Notes: a model not told the origin generated them from the letters alone. A stretch of DNA of 64,000 nt from Hypholoma sublateritium FD-334 SS-4 (GCA_000827495.1 KN817636.1:35642-99641); one strand, 5' to 3'. Counted from the stretch's first letter, positions 34,562 to 46,839 are shown. Numbers and translations: made by a program.

Positions 34562-35369
34562 TTTTCCGATATCTATACACTCTATTTTCCACCGTACTTC
34601 AGTATCATTGTGACTTTCTATGGACTGTTTTATACTCTGAGATATATAGTGCGCCTTGAAGCCCGCACATTCACCCCGATTTTCTCAAGGGGTACATATT
34701 AAATCCCATTGGCCAGATACTTTGCCAGCGAAACTTTAGAACTGGGAAATGGGTCGCGTCGGTCTGCGCTCAGCTCAAATAAGCGCCCGTTAGCACCCGG
34801 ATCAAATTCCTGTGAATAGATAGCCTCACTTGGTAGAAATTGTAGAGCGAAGAGTCGGAGTAAGCAGGCATGTATACTCTATGAACCTCTGGCGTTGAAC
34901 CTGAATTTAAATGGTAATAAGGACATATAAGATGGAGATTAGTCTATGGAGATACATTTCAAAGAAGGCCAGGCGCTCATCTCTACTACTGCAAGAATGA
35001 GACTTGTCCCAAACAAACAGTTGTGGATTTTTTTGAGGCGCACACGTATAATATGACACTGCAGACACCTCGCTTCAGCTAGCTCTCATTACCAACCGGC
35101 GGCTTTCCTATTGGAGAAGCAATATCTCAGGTATTCGTGTGTCCCATTTGAGACTACTGGAACGTGGATAGACTGTTGAGTATCTATTGACGGATAACCC
35201 TGCACGGTACAGCTATGGAATATGGGTTCGGATAGGTGCATTGCCATTCCTCGGAGGGTACATTCACTGCAATGGTATAAGACAAGAAGTACTAGTTTAT
35301 TGCAAAAAAATGCCAAACAATTACACCGGAAGTTCTGATAAAGTAGTATCCAGTGCGCTCAAAGATAAT
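34562..35369. other. Spacer between DUF6533 gene 2 and repeat copy D
   Basis: AT-rich sequence, no gene recognised. Confidence 0.5.
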
Positions 35370-35648
35370 ATTGATATAATTATCTACAGCGTGCCCGACG
35401 AGAAAACAATCCCCAGAATAACACTGAACGTGCTGAACGACGGGTAGATTGATCCGAAGATCAGGTGATGAGCTTTTTGGGCGCCGCGTATGTAGCACGA
35501 CGCAGGCTCTCCCGTTTCTTTCCATCCGTCCATCGCCATCGATTGATACCCTCACGATCCGCATAAAAGGCCGCATCCACCGTGTTGAATGCTCTCGCGG
35601 ATGAAAACAGGTGCCATTTACGTAGTCAGTCGGACGTACCACCAGGAG

Positions 35649-37899
35649 CTAGTCTATCATCATGACCAAGGTCAGTTCGCTTCGACCAACTGGCATCTTT
35701 AGCTGACGACGCTTACCTTGATCTTGTTTCTTATTCGAACTAGTGCGCTTCCTGACGGCCTTCCGTATACCTGCCTTCCTCTCTGTGCTCGCAGTTAGTG
35801 GACAAAGAATATAGGGACTCGAAAGGTGCTCAGTGCTCACCCAGCGCCGCTCTCTCCTTCCGGTTCAACGGCACACAACCTACTCCCATGTTAATGCCAT
35901 CGAGTGTAATCTCCTTAGTGGCAGGAACTGTCCGCTGATTTGGATACATTGACACAGGCGGGCCCACTTTGACATGATTAGCGCACGCAGAAGAATAGGT
36001 GGACTGCACACACCTGGCATATGTGCTGGGGGTTCGGACATTTCGAGACACTTGTTCTTCTTCATCTTGGCATCTCCCCCGCTATCTGTAATCCCAGTTA
36101 CCTCGAAAAATGGGAGCGCCTTCGGTTGCGCTGGCGCCGTCTTTTTCGGCCCTCTTCGCTTTATAGATTCTGAAGCGATGTCAGATGGTGTCGATTGGCG
36201 ACAGTAACCACTACTCACGTTTGTGTTCCACACCTTGTCCTGCACTGTACGTCATTTTCGGGGGCTGATCTCCCATTTTGCGCTCAGGTAGCTGTGGGTT
36301 ATGACGTGCTGGGACTAGCTAAGCAGTGGGCGGGAGCTTGTGGGGATCAAGCGTACCTCGTTTTGGAGACTGCTTTTCATTGGGAACATTCTCCAGTGAG
36401 TCCTCGACCATTCTCTTTCTTTTTCCCTTTCCCTTTCCCTTTCCGAGAGATGGGCCGCCCTCTTCGGTGGTGGCATCCCTATCAGCCAGTCAGCTTTCGC
36501 TTCGCTCATGAGGAGATTGTCAAAAATGATTACCTTTGGACATGCAGTGTGTGCGGGATGTCATTCCCCACGCCATTACTGCCGGCACTGGATTGACCAG
36601 ATCCGGTGGGCAGTCCAGATTTGTTATTTTTTGCTTCAATCCCCTCCTCGCTGAAGAGATTGCTGCTCTGTGTGATTTGTCCGCTGACGTTCACGCTCGA
36701 TAAATCTAAGTATAGCATGATTAGAATTGCTCAGAAATGTCCAAGAAAGACGCACATTGATCCTCTCCATTTGATACTGGAGAAGGATATCCAGGTACAT
36801 TAACTGCGAGGACTGCTGTGAAAACATAAACGTACTGAAAAATGTATAAGATGATTCTACGTACGTGGATCCTCGCTGTACTCTTGGGCCACAAAAGGCC
36901 AGTTGTATCTGTTGTAGCCCATGTAAGGGATGCTTGGTGGTGTTGAACCAACCGGTGGCAATGGGAATGTTGGGTCGCTCTCCCAGGATTGCTCAACTGT
37001 GATGTTTAAAGTCAGAAACTGTGAATGACAAGCAAATTAAAGGCATTCACGATTGGGGAGCGGCCATGTTGCGTTTGATGACCCAGCAGAAAAGGTGGTT
37101 TCTGGGGATACGCACCCTTCTTCCGAGTCCCTTGACACTGGAGGGGTCGGAAGTAGGTTATGGCCCATGTATAGGATGGTGGGCAGTGTCGAGATGCCAC
37201 CCAATGACTCGGATTGTGGGCTGCTCTCAGGATTCCTAACTGCAGTGTTAGTATATGATGAGAATCTCAGTGAGCATTGATTGGAGAGAAAGCAGGGTAC
37301 TCACCGGCGGGGAGTGGCCATGGTACCGTGACATCATGCTGAATCGAGTCTGCTACGTCCAAGTACAAGTCAGCAACTGCGTCTGCAGATCAGGAACAAA
37401 TGAAAACCACTCACGATTGGGGACCGGCCATGGTGTGTTCAATGGCCCAGCAGAATAAGTGGATTCTAGAGGTACCCATCCGTTTATACATGGCGCTGGA
37501 GGGCTGAGCGGTGGATTGAAGCCCATGTACGGTGCGCTGGGCGTCGTCAAGAGCCCATGCGAAGATTCAGAGCGTGGAGTGCCACCGGAATGACCGACTG
37601 AAAAATAGGTATATAATAGTAATGTCAGCGAGCAATTATGTATGAAAGAGAATAGAGCACTGACAAGCGGGGAGTAGCCATGGTAAATCTGACGGACCGG
37701 CAGATGGTGCCAGTCCTTCAACCCAGGGCAACGGTGGAGGGCTGGGTGGCAATACACTTTCAGAGTAATAGTCGACCGTTCGTGTACAGGGCTGGACGCA
37801 AGCTTGGTAGTACTGAGGCGCGATTGCTGGCGTGTACGCTGAGTATCTCTCTGCGTGAAAATCGTATGGTACGCCCGTGTAGTCAATGTTGGGGTTCAT
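35649..37899 (-). CDS. Modular-exon Pro/Ser-rich protein with basic tail, copy D
   Basis: Twelve minus-strand exons close in frame to 546 aa: 37899-37665, 37597-37415, 37352-37305, 37239-37051, 36996-36865, 36803-36756, 36705-36534, 36478-36357, 36314-36219, 36169-36014, 35966-35841, 35782-35649. Relative to copy A it has two additional phase-1 modules (48 and 189 nt), the first ending VPWPLPA and the second TWPLPN. The exon carrying KGKGKGKKKR is present, as is the block GVGCVPLNRKERAALG near the C-terminus. The final basic exon reads RKAVRKRTSSNKKQDQGKRR and ends a little differently from the sister copies. The function is unknown; a nuclear role is inferred from the basic tracts only. The intact frame across twelve exons suggests selection or recent origin. 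Confidence 0.72.
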
Positions 37900-37956
37900 T
37901 TGGAGGAGGGTGTGGAGTCTCTGTTCGATGTTTTCGACGCTCTAACGGAGGACAAG

Positions 37957-37962
37957 TTTATA
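37957..37962 (-). promoter_or_regulatory. TATA box of family gene D
   Basis: TATAAA on the minus strand, 58 bases upstream of the ATG at 37899, in the conserved GTGGGCGTGATATAAAC block. Confidence 0.55.
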
Positions 37963-39090
37963 TCACGCCCACGCGTGGTTCCTTAGATCTGTTTGTCGAA
38001 GATGTGAAGAGAACATGTTACTATCCCCGCCGGGAACTGCAGAATTGAACTTCCTTTAGCTCCCCACCTAATTTCTGATGCAACTTCAGCATAGGTTTCC
38101 TGGACAATGTAATCTTCCACCTCAAGGCCGTGGCATTTTTTCTACAAACGAATAAGCAACAAAGGAGCGCATACGCGAGCATCATTGTTCTTTTCGTGCC
38201 CTGGGATTCGGCCAAGGTGTCGGCGGAAGTTTATTGTTTTCTCGCTGAGCGGCCCTTCATTCTCCCAGTGCACCGGGTCATTATAGCTGAATTGGGACAG
38301 TTCTCATCGCGCACTTTGTCCACCTAAACACACTGCGCTCGCAGGCTGGCCAGCGACTCCGACGTAGGTATACACATTTTGATGAGCACGGAGACAGCGC
38401 CTCAGGTCCGCGCTATGTGACTGCTGCTCATCGATCATCTTTGCATGGTGTCTCCACCTCTCGCCCTCTCGACGCCGCGCATCTGCTGTGCAGCCATATA
38501 CGCACGCACAATCAAGACGAGCGCTTATCTATCAGTGGCGTCCTTACGACCGATTTACGGCACGGCCTGGCACATGCGTTGCTATATCTATACCTCGCGC
38601 TCACGCTGTCGCTCTAAATGCGATTAAACATGCGCCCATATGTTGTATGCCTCTCCCACCTCGCTCGATTAATTTATCTGCAGCCGTAGCTCCCTTGGAT
38701 ATTGATTCCCACACTCTTCCCATGCTCTGGTCAGCTCCGTTGGCGGATATGTAACGGAAAGCAGCGACGGACAACCCCAAACCCTTGCACTCAGAGCGCG
38801 CTCAGGCTCGCACGAAAACGTTGGTGGTTACGAGCTCCCCCTCTGAGGATTGGATTCATCTCCCGCGTACCACTGAAATGTCCATGCACACATTTCATAG
38901 AGAGGTCTCTGAGAGCACCGGAGACGAATAATGCCATTATTATGTATAGCGACTCTGCCAAGTTCTTAGACATGACCAGCTCGAAACTCGCCGTCCGCAA
39001 GCGTCACTGATCAGTGTAGAGTAGCTGAATCTTTGCTGAATCTGCAGATCATTTGTTGGGTAATGGATGTACTGCGTCGAAACTATGGAG

Positions 39091-39436
39091 ACTGTATAGC
39101 GCATACATAGATCCCACCAATTCAGCTTTTCTTGACGGTCAAACTCTTACACCAGAAAGACGCATATTTAGTGGCGTGCGCCCGAGTGCGCGGGCCGTAT
39201 CTGCTGCACGGCGCCGTACGACGCTCTCGCTGTCATCGCCCATCTCATGTGCGCATTTGAATCGCCACCGCCGCCGCCGCCGCAGCGCGTGCCGCACGAA
39301 CAGCGAGGCCCCACTCAGGTGCGTATCCCGGCATCGTCTCTGGCATACATCCAAGCCTATTTCGCGGACGCGACGGCCTGGATGTGTGTGAGTCCACGGC
39401 GTCGCTATCGGCGCAGACGGCGATGGTTTATTAGGC
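39091..39436. other. Spacer between repeat copy D and the inverted-repeat element
   Basis: A short stretch with moderate to high GC near 39180-39430, including a CCGCCGCCGCCGCCGC run. No gene was called. Confidence 0.4.
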
Positions 39437-40611
39437 CCTAAGGGTTTGTCCGAAATTTGCATATTTGAGAGCCCAAAAACGACGATTTCCTTGTCCGAAA
39501 TTGCATATTTGACGGCCCCGCTGGGCCAAATTTTTGAAAATACTGTCCAGAATTTGCATATTTGAGGCAATATTTTGGCGATTTTTTTTAAAAAAACATT
39601 GAGTGTGTTTATCTATCCAAATCTCAACTAAGGCATCTCAAACGCTCGCACTTCCTAGCCAGCCTGTGGAGGTAGGACCGTACGGCGTAGGTAGAGTCGT
39701 ATGTCAAAAAACATGTCACACTTTTGGCGTAGTCACACTGTGCGAAACATGTGATTGCGTGACATTCTTGTCCGAAATTGCATATTTGGGAGCGAAAAAA
39801 TTGCATACAGTTATCACCCGGTCAATGTTACATAATCAGTCACCGATACAAATCATTCACTGTGCACCCATTTCTGGGTCGTTTTCTATGAACTCTTCTG
39901 CATCTTGGAGAGGAATACATNTATTATGAGATCTTGTTTGTATTTAGTGGAATTTATTCGTGAATATCTTTTTATTTGGCATACAAATATGCTNAACCGG
40001 CAATTTTGAGGTATGTGAATTTGTTCTAGCTATATATCTCGAGGGAACACTGGAAAGAACGGCTGAAAATGGGCTCAGAACTTGAGTNAGTATACCTTAG
40101 TTCAAATATATGAGAATTAGTGCNNTGAATTGACCGTAACAGATGATATTTTGTTTGATATGCAAATGATACAGAGATATCAGCATTTAAATATTAAAGT
40201 ACAGTCAAAAGAACCTTAATTATATCCCTCAAAANCATGCAGATGGTGTATAAATCTCACTTAAAACTTATCAAACAAAAATGGTCTTTATTTCCACAAA
40301 AATTGAGCCATCTATCCGTGGTCTAGATGTGCNTATATCAAGGAATTGCCGAGTGTATCAGTGAGTGAGAAAACCGCAAATCACACCCTTTACGCTAGAA
40401 TATTCATAACAACTCATTGAATCATTGTTTTCCTCCAGTTCAACTTTTAACATGTAGCCTAGATGTGTCTATATGCATTAAAAATACTATGTGTGCTCAA
40501 AATTGAGCGAGCATTGCCATGTAATGCCAAATCTGATATAGTGTCACAAGTAACGGGTGATAACTGTATTTGAGGCCGATTTTGGAGGATTTTGACGGAC
40601 AAACCTTCAGG
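39437..40611. mobile_element. 1.18 kb inverted-repeat DNA element
   Basis: The left end CCTAAGGGTTTGTCCG and the right end, reverse-complemented, CCTGAAGGTTTGTCCG match at 14 of 16 positions. The left third carries four copies of a subterminal repeat, TGTCCGAAATTTGCATATTTG-like (near 39447, 39491, 39546 and 39768), typical of transposase-binding arrays. The body is AT-rich with several ambiguous bases and no coding capacity. A clear target duplication was not found, so the exact ends are provisional. It lies between family copies D and E. Confidence 0.6.
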
Positions 40612-40813
40612 TGAGCTTCCCGGGGCCTGGTTTATTGAACACAGAATGACCCTGCGATCAGGTGATGGACTATTTTGAGCATCAATGACGCGTGTCGCTC
40701 ACGACGCACGCCGTCCCGTCTCATTCCTTCCATCCATCCATCGCCATCGATTATCCTCACGATCCGTATAAAATGTATCGTCCCTCGGAGTCCAATGACC
40801 ATCTCATATATCA

Positions 40814-42181
40814 TCAGTTAGACAGACCAGGACCTGGTTCATACACCAAGGTCAGCTCGTTTCCGCCAATAGGCACATTCAGCTGACGGCGCTCACCTTG
40901 ATCTTGTTTCTTATTCGATCTAGTGCGCTTCCTGACGGCCTTCCGGATACCTGCATTCCGCTCTGCATTCACAGTTAGTTGAAAAAGAATACAAGGACTT
41001 GAAAGGTGCTCACCCTGTGCCGCCCTCTCCTTCCCGTTCAGCGGTACGCAACCCACTCCAATGTAAATGCCTTTGAGTGTGATCTCCTTGGTCCCAGGAA
41101 CTGTCTGCTGATTGGGATACGTTGACACAGGCGGGCCCACTTTGACATGATTAGCGCACGCTGCAGAATAGGCGCACTACACACACCTGGCGTACGTGCT
41201 GGGGATTCTGACATCTCTAGAGACTTGTTCTTCTTCATCTTGGTATGTCCCCCGCTCTCTGTACCAGTTACCTCGGAAAATGGGAGCGCCTTCGGTTGCG
41301 TTGGCGCCGTCTTTTACGGCCCCCTTCGCTTTATAGGTTCTGAAGCGATGTCAAATGATGTCGAACGGCGACAGTATCCACTACTCACGTTCGTGTTCCA
41401 CAACTTGACGCGTCAATTTCTGAGGCTGATCTCCCATTCTACGCTCAGGTTGCTGTGGGTCGTGACGCTGTGCTAGGACTAGTTAAGCAATGGGCTTGAA
41501 CTTGCGGGGATACAGCATACCTCGTTTTGGAGACTGCTTTTCGTCGGGAACATCCTCCGGTGAGTCCTTGGCCGTTCTCTTTCTCTTTCCCTTTCCGAGA
41601 GATGGGCCGCCCTCTTCAGTGGTGGCATCCCTATCAGCCAGTCAGCTCTCACTTCGCTCAGGAGGGGATTGTCAAAAATGATTACCTTTGGATATGCAGT
41701 GTGTGCGGGACGTTGTTCCCCGCGCCATCACCGCTGGCGCTGGAATGACCAGGCCCGGTGGGCAGTCCAGATGTGTTACATTGGCTACGATTCCTTCCTC
41801 GCTGCTGCTTGTGATCTGTTTATTGGCATTCACGCTCGATAAATCTAAGTATCGCCCGATTGAGAAGGTATATGAATGAATGTAATGTCAGCGAGCAATT
41901 CCAGTGTACGAAGGAGAAATTGGATACTGACAGGCGGGGAGTGGCCATTGTATTGATGGGCCGGCGGAGGCATGAACTCCTGCGGGGTGCAGTCTTTCGG
42001 CCCAGGGAAAGGGCGGGCTGAGTGGCGATATGCTGTCCGAGTTATAGTCGAGCGTTCGTGGGCACGAGCGGACGCAAGCTTGGGGGTAGTACTCAGGCGC
42101 GATTGGTGGCGTGTACGCTGTGTATTGCTCTGCGAAAAAATCGAATGGTGCGACTGTGTGGCTAATAATGTTGGGCTTCAT
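40814..42181 (-). pseudogene. Modular-exon protein, copy E, reduced and frameshifted
   Basis: The gene starts at an ATG (42181) with an exon 1 (42181-41932) like its sisters, ending SIQWPLPA. The first intron then leads directly to the exon that is fifth in copy A (41844-41686), so modules 2-4 are missing. That exon is 159 nt rather than 169 or 172, a length that puts the downstream exons out of frame: the next exon is read in another frame and a stop follows in the exon after it. The remaining exons are still recognisable, including GVGCVPLNGKERAAQG and the final basic segment RKAVRKRTRSNKKQDQGERR ending at 40814. It is most likely a pseudogene; a different acceptor for the 159-nt exon could rescue it. 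Confidence 0.6.
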
Positions 42182-42238
42182 TTGAAGGGAGGTGGGGAGA
42201 CTCTGTTCGATTTTTTTGACACTCTAAACGAGGACAGG

Positions 42239-42244
42239 TTTATA
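42239..42244 (-). promoter_or_regulatory. TATA box of family copy E
   Basis: TATAAA on the minus strand, 58 bases upstream of the ATG at 42181, in the same conserved block as copies A, B/C and D. Confidence 0.5.
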
Positions 42245-43175
42245 TCGCGCCCACGAGCGGTTCTTTAGATCTGTTTGTCGAAGATGTGAAGAGTACGTGC
42301 TATCCCCGTCGGGCACTGCAGACTTGAACTTCCTCTAGCTCCCTACATAATTTCTGATGCAACATGAGCACAGGTTTTCTGGACAATGGACTTTTCCACC
42401 GCAAGGCCGTGGCATTTTTTCTACGTATGAATAAGCGACAAAGCAGCGCGTACGCGAGCATTGTCGGTGGAAGTTTATTCTTTTCTCGCTGAGAGACCCT
42501 TCATCGTCCCAGTGCACCGGGTCGTTATAGCTGAGTTGGGACAGCTCGAATCGCGCACTTTGTCCACCTAAACACACCGCGCTCGCAGGCTGGCCAGTGG
42601 CTCCGGTGTAGATATACACGTTTTGACGAGCACTGAGGAAAGCGCCTCAGGTGCGCGCTATGTGACTGCTGCTCATCGATCATCTCTGAGCGGTGAGGAC
42701 ACCTCTCTCCTTCTCGACACCGCACATCTGCCATATACGCACGCACAACCAAGACGAGCGCTTAAGCGCTTATTCACTACCAGCGGCGTCCTTACGGCCA
42801 ATTTACGGCACGGCCAGATATGTGCGCTGGTATTTCTGTACCTCGCGCTCACGCTGTCGTCCTAAATGCGATTAAACACGCGCCCATACTTATGTTGCAT
42901 GCTCTTCTACCTCGCGTGATGGATCTATCTGCAGCCGTAGTCCCCTCGGATAATGATCCCTACTCTTCCCATGCTCTGGTCAGCGCCGTCGGGGGCTTGT
43001 AACGGAAAGCAGAGATGTACGACCCAAGAGCCTTGCACTCAGAGCGCGCTCAGGCTCGCACGAAAACGTTGGTGGTTAGCGCTTAGCACGTGCTCCTCCT
43101 CCGAGGATATTTCATTCATCTCCCGAGTAAGCGCTTATTATGTCGGTGGTGTTCTTTCGGCTAATTTACGGCATG

Positions 43176-45454
43176 TGTAAATTTATTTCCATTGTGATAC
43201 ATAAAGGAGCTATTATTTACCGTCAGACTCCAGGCTCTCCAACACCGACCGCGCTCCTTTGAACCCGACCTCGAGGCGATCGCTGATTCACTTCAATTAT
43301 CTATGCATCATCTTCCATCTCGTTCCCCCAACTCCCTCCGATCTTGAAAGGCTACTATTCAGGGCTGCCAGACGATCAAGTTTTTTGGGACACATGAATG
43401 GCGAGCATTCGGTGGCTGTAAAGCTTTGTTCTTGTGGTATGATTGCCATTGTACATGTGCAGTCGTTCAAGCTGTGATCGATTGATCAATTGCGTTTGTA
43501 GTTGCACGAATTCAAGCACGGTATACACGCCAAGAGAGATTTATTCCCGGTCTCGAGGCTTCTGGTAATCAATACAGACACCACTGTCTTCCCACTGTCT
43601 CTATTTTTCCTTTGTAAGTAATGGTCTATTTAGGCGAACAATGACGGCTCTTCAAAGTGGACTACGCATGCTGCATGGACGAGAACCACCGGTAAAATAA
43701 AGACAGAGATTACTCACCTTGCGGGGATATCCTTTCCTTTCATCACATACAATCTTCTACCGTACAAAGAGCTCGAGGAGAATCATTTTCTGGATTATAT
43801 GAATAAGGGTTCGAGCTATACTCATGTCAAACAGTTCTTCTGTCCCACATTTTCCTGTGCTGCCTATCACGACGATGCCACCCAGCGTATACACGCGATT
43901 CTCACATCCGTATTCTGGCCGGGCTAAAGATACACGGTCTTCGAGATCATCCCAACCTGATTACACGAGTCCGACTCAACAGTCTGAGTATAACCTAGGA
44001 TGACCCCACATAGGCTTTCGAGGAATGGGTGCTTCCAGCTCCTCAGCATAATTCCCCCTCCATCAGGGAATGGACCACAGCCAGCTTAGAATTCCAGTGG
44101 GCCAAATATTAGCTTGTCTAACAGAACGGAAGCTGACCTTTACTGCAGTGTTTTAATTCACACCCCGTCGTCAGTGTCTCTATTTTGTGCTCTTGACGCA
44201 TGGAATTGCTCATGGGGTGTTATATGTAACAGTCATGCACTCTCGGGATGTACACCCGAATCTGAGCCATCGTCTGGCCAGCTATGGGCGAACTATACGC
44301 CTTGTACACGGACGCTTGTACACGGGCGTGCAATAGAAACAGAATCTCCACATCCGAGACAAGGTATGCTAGATACCTGGAAATTACGGCCTATCGTCTG
44401 ATCGCAGTCTTACTAGCGTAACGTCATTATCCACAGTAGCGAACGTCGAAGGGCAGTACTGGCCCAGATGTAGTACACCAACGTGAGTGTTTGATGCTCA
44501 CTGTAGTGACCACCGGATTCAGTGAATTCAAGGACGATCTGCTACTATTTTCTATCAAACCGACAATATTCTGTATCCCTTGTCTTAAATTAAACTTCCC
44601 TTTATTATTCCAGAATTACATGTTCCATGCATCGAAGGCACTGCCTCATTAACGTTACATAACACGTACCGTTTTTCCGGGCGTACCAAGGGCGTAAATG
44701 CACTCTACATGTGGGCAAATAAAAGACCTGACTTTGGCTTGGAATAAGTCGCTGTGAGAAATGAGGTCAAAATGAGGTGACTATGTATAGCGGTGCGAGG
44801 CGACTGAAATCAGATGACATGCCATTATTCAGTTTTAAGCTCAGCCGGCATTTGCCATTGAAGAGTTCCGAATCCTGACCGTCTCTCTGTTGGCAACACC
44901 AACTTTGATGCATATCTTGGACTTGATATCCGTGTCCTGACACTCTTTCCTCAGCAGGGCCAACTCAGCCACGGTGACCCGGGTCAACTCGCCACTGGCA
45001 TGAAAGGGTTTCACTCCACCTGACAGCGGCCTCTGAACTCGCCTCTCAGACTCGTCCGTTGAATATAACGGGTGCCAACGAGGATCCAGCAGAGCCTCTT
45101 AGAAGCATGTGTAAAAGCTATGATGGCCACCGGACACCTAATCGAAATGTGGCACTATCGACTGACGACGACGTCTACATCGCTGAATAGAGCAATTGGT
45201 CGTGCGCAAAATATTCTGTCTGTGAGTCCTGGCTGATAGTATATTTATATCTATGTCTCGACTCCGCAGCGAGATGACACACGGGCGGTACTTACTCCCA
45301 GAAGATGTCGCGACAACGACATCGGACATTTGATAGAATGCCTCACGGCTCGTATGTAAACTTCCTCGGGACGAGTCCTTGTCGCTCTTCATCTTCGCTC
45401 CACCCCATTCGAAAGACATCCTATCACATCTTCGTACGGCCCTAGCTGACTGCA
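43176..45454. other. Long spacer with a possible degenerate Tyr/Ser/Pro-rich coding segment
   Basis: Mostly non-coding. A plus-strand frame at 43875-44003 reads PPSVYTRFSHPYSGRAKDTR, then SSRSSQPDYTSPTQQSEYN, and another at about 44260-44365 reads ESEPSSGQLWANYT. Both are compositionally like the N-terminal modules of the repeat family and the second is bounded by splice-like borders. This may be a diverged relative or chance; no full gene could be assembled. Confidence 0.25.
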
Positions 45455-46839
45455 ATGGTAACTACATCCGCGGGACTCTTGCTCGACATGGAGACGCCCG
45501 AAAACCTGGGCGCCCTCGAGATCGCAACATGCCTCAGTCTCATGCTGCAGGGCGTATCACTCGCGCAGGGGTACACTTACTACACGCATTGCTCGAGGGA
45601 CAGGCTGCGCCTCAAGATATTAGTGCGTTGTTCTAGAAATATGTGGACAAAATTCTGACATATCATGTATGGTTGCAGGTATTGTCACTTCTGTGTGACG
45701 CTTCTTGAACAGTTGAATTTCCTGCGGCTGACTCGGAGTTATACAGCGTGCTGGATACCTTTCATTCGTTTACATCCGGACATATGATTTACTTCTCAAG
45801 TATAACACATACGGGACATGCTGAAGCAAACTCGATCCCGCTCTCCGTCACTGTTGCGATCGAGAGCATCATTACATTTCTCGTAGAGGTGCGTTCTTGT
45901 CTTTCTTTTCCGCCTTTCTCAACTCACCGCAATTTTTCTCAGGCTTTCTTTGCCCAGCGTATCTGGCGCCTTTCCATGCGCCGTGCGCCCGCTCTGGCGT
46001 GCTTCGCCCCCGCTGCCCTACGATTCGCGTGCGCTGCCGTGCTCTCCGGAGCGTCTGTACGCGACGTGTTCCGCACACCAAACGGCGTATTCGTGAACGA
46101 GCTAAACTGGCTTATCACCACGGGCCTCGCGCTTGGTGCTGCCACAGATGTCCTCATTGCGACATGTATGATCTTCTACCTAGCGCGCATGTTTTCGATG
46201 TACAATCTACGCTCGTATGTGCTTAGATCTCTGTTCTGATTTTTTCTGACGGGTGTACATCTAGGACAACAGCGATGTTAAACCGCCTCGTGCGCATGTC
46301 TCTGCGTATGTCGTGGGGCTATCAACGCTGGTAAACATTGCTGATGCGTCAGTCTTAGAGACCGGGCTGCTCACGAGCATCACTTCCGTGAGCGTGATTA
46401 TCACGGTCCGCGCCCTTACCTTTCTTTTTTTGTTTTGTTGTACGCACTAACGCCCGTGATACAGTTCCAGGCTATGTCAAATAGTGCGTCATTCCCGCGT
46501 GTCAGTTCGTCCGTTTACCCATACGCACACAGTGATTTGGGTCGCGCTCTACGTCATTCTGGCGAAGTGTGCGTGTAGCTGGACTCACAAAACATCTCAC
46601 TAACTTACGCTCAATGTCGCCCGCAGTATACGCGCTCTCGCTCCTCGTTTCGTGTGTCCTATATCTAGCTCCATTGGCCTCTTACTAATTATGCATCGGT
46701 CTTCAGACTCAACGCGCGGCACGCCGCCGCCGCCACGCTCGCTCCCCCGAGCCATCCCGATGCGGAGATGCCGACTCAGAGCCTAAACTTCGCGCCGCGC
46801 TCGGTGCGTCTGTTGTGTATCCGTGTGCTGGGGTGCTGA
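45455..46839 (+). CDS. DUF6534-family multi-pass membrane protein (gene 2)
   Basis: Ten exons (45455-45622, 45679-45692, 45747-45888, 45943-46214, 46265-46305, 46359-46405, 46465-46483, 46533-46568, 46627-46651, 46707-46839) give 298 aa in frame. Features in order: LGALEIATCLSLMLQGVSLAQGYTYY and RLK at the N-terminus, the 14-nt micro-exon encoding VLSLL, VLDTFHSFTSGHMIYF, LNWLITTGLALGAATDVLIA, LNRLVRMSLQTGLLTSITSV, and MIWVALYVILAKLYALSLLVSLNAR. Exon lengths match the gene at 10193-11734 (168, 14, 142, 41, 36 and 25 nt). One intron has been lost: the 47-nt exon equals the 19- and 28-nt exons of gene 1. Function unknown; seven-helix receptor-like topology. The protein tail is short. Confidence 0.87.

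Larger units (their letters stand above)
35370..39090 (-). repeat. Dispersed gene-bearing repeat unit, copy D
   Basis: The most complete unit in the window. It spans the 3' flank shared with copy B/C (out to about 35370), gene D, and an upstream flank that extends to about 39090, where it matches the reverse of 4290-4320. It includes about 420 bp (38625-39045) that copy B lacks; part of this recurs in copy E near 42850-43140. Confidence 0.7.
40625..43175 (-). repeat. Dispersed gene-bearing repeat unit, copy E
   Basis: It runs from the 3' flank (near the inverted TCAATCGATGGCGATGGA equivalent at about 40740) through gene E and its upstream flank to about 43175. The upstream flank parallels 38020-38890 of copy D (shared CTCAGGCTCGCACGAAAACG near 38810 and 43050). 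Confidence 0.65.

Noticed and set aside
38900..39010. Short frame ending DMTSSKLAVRKRH considered as a DUF6533 fragment
   Set aside because: The resemblance to the MTVAKLAF block of the DUF6533 genes is limited to a few residues and the flanks do not match.
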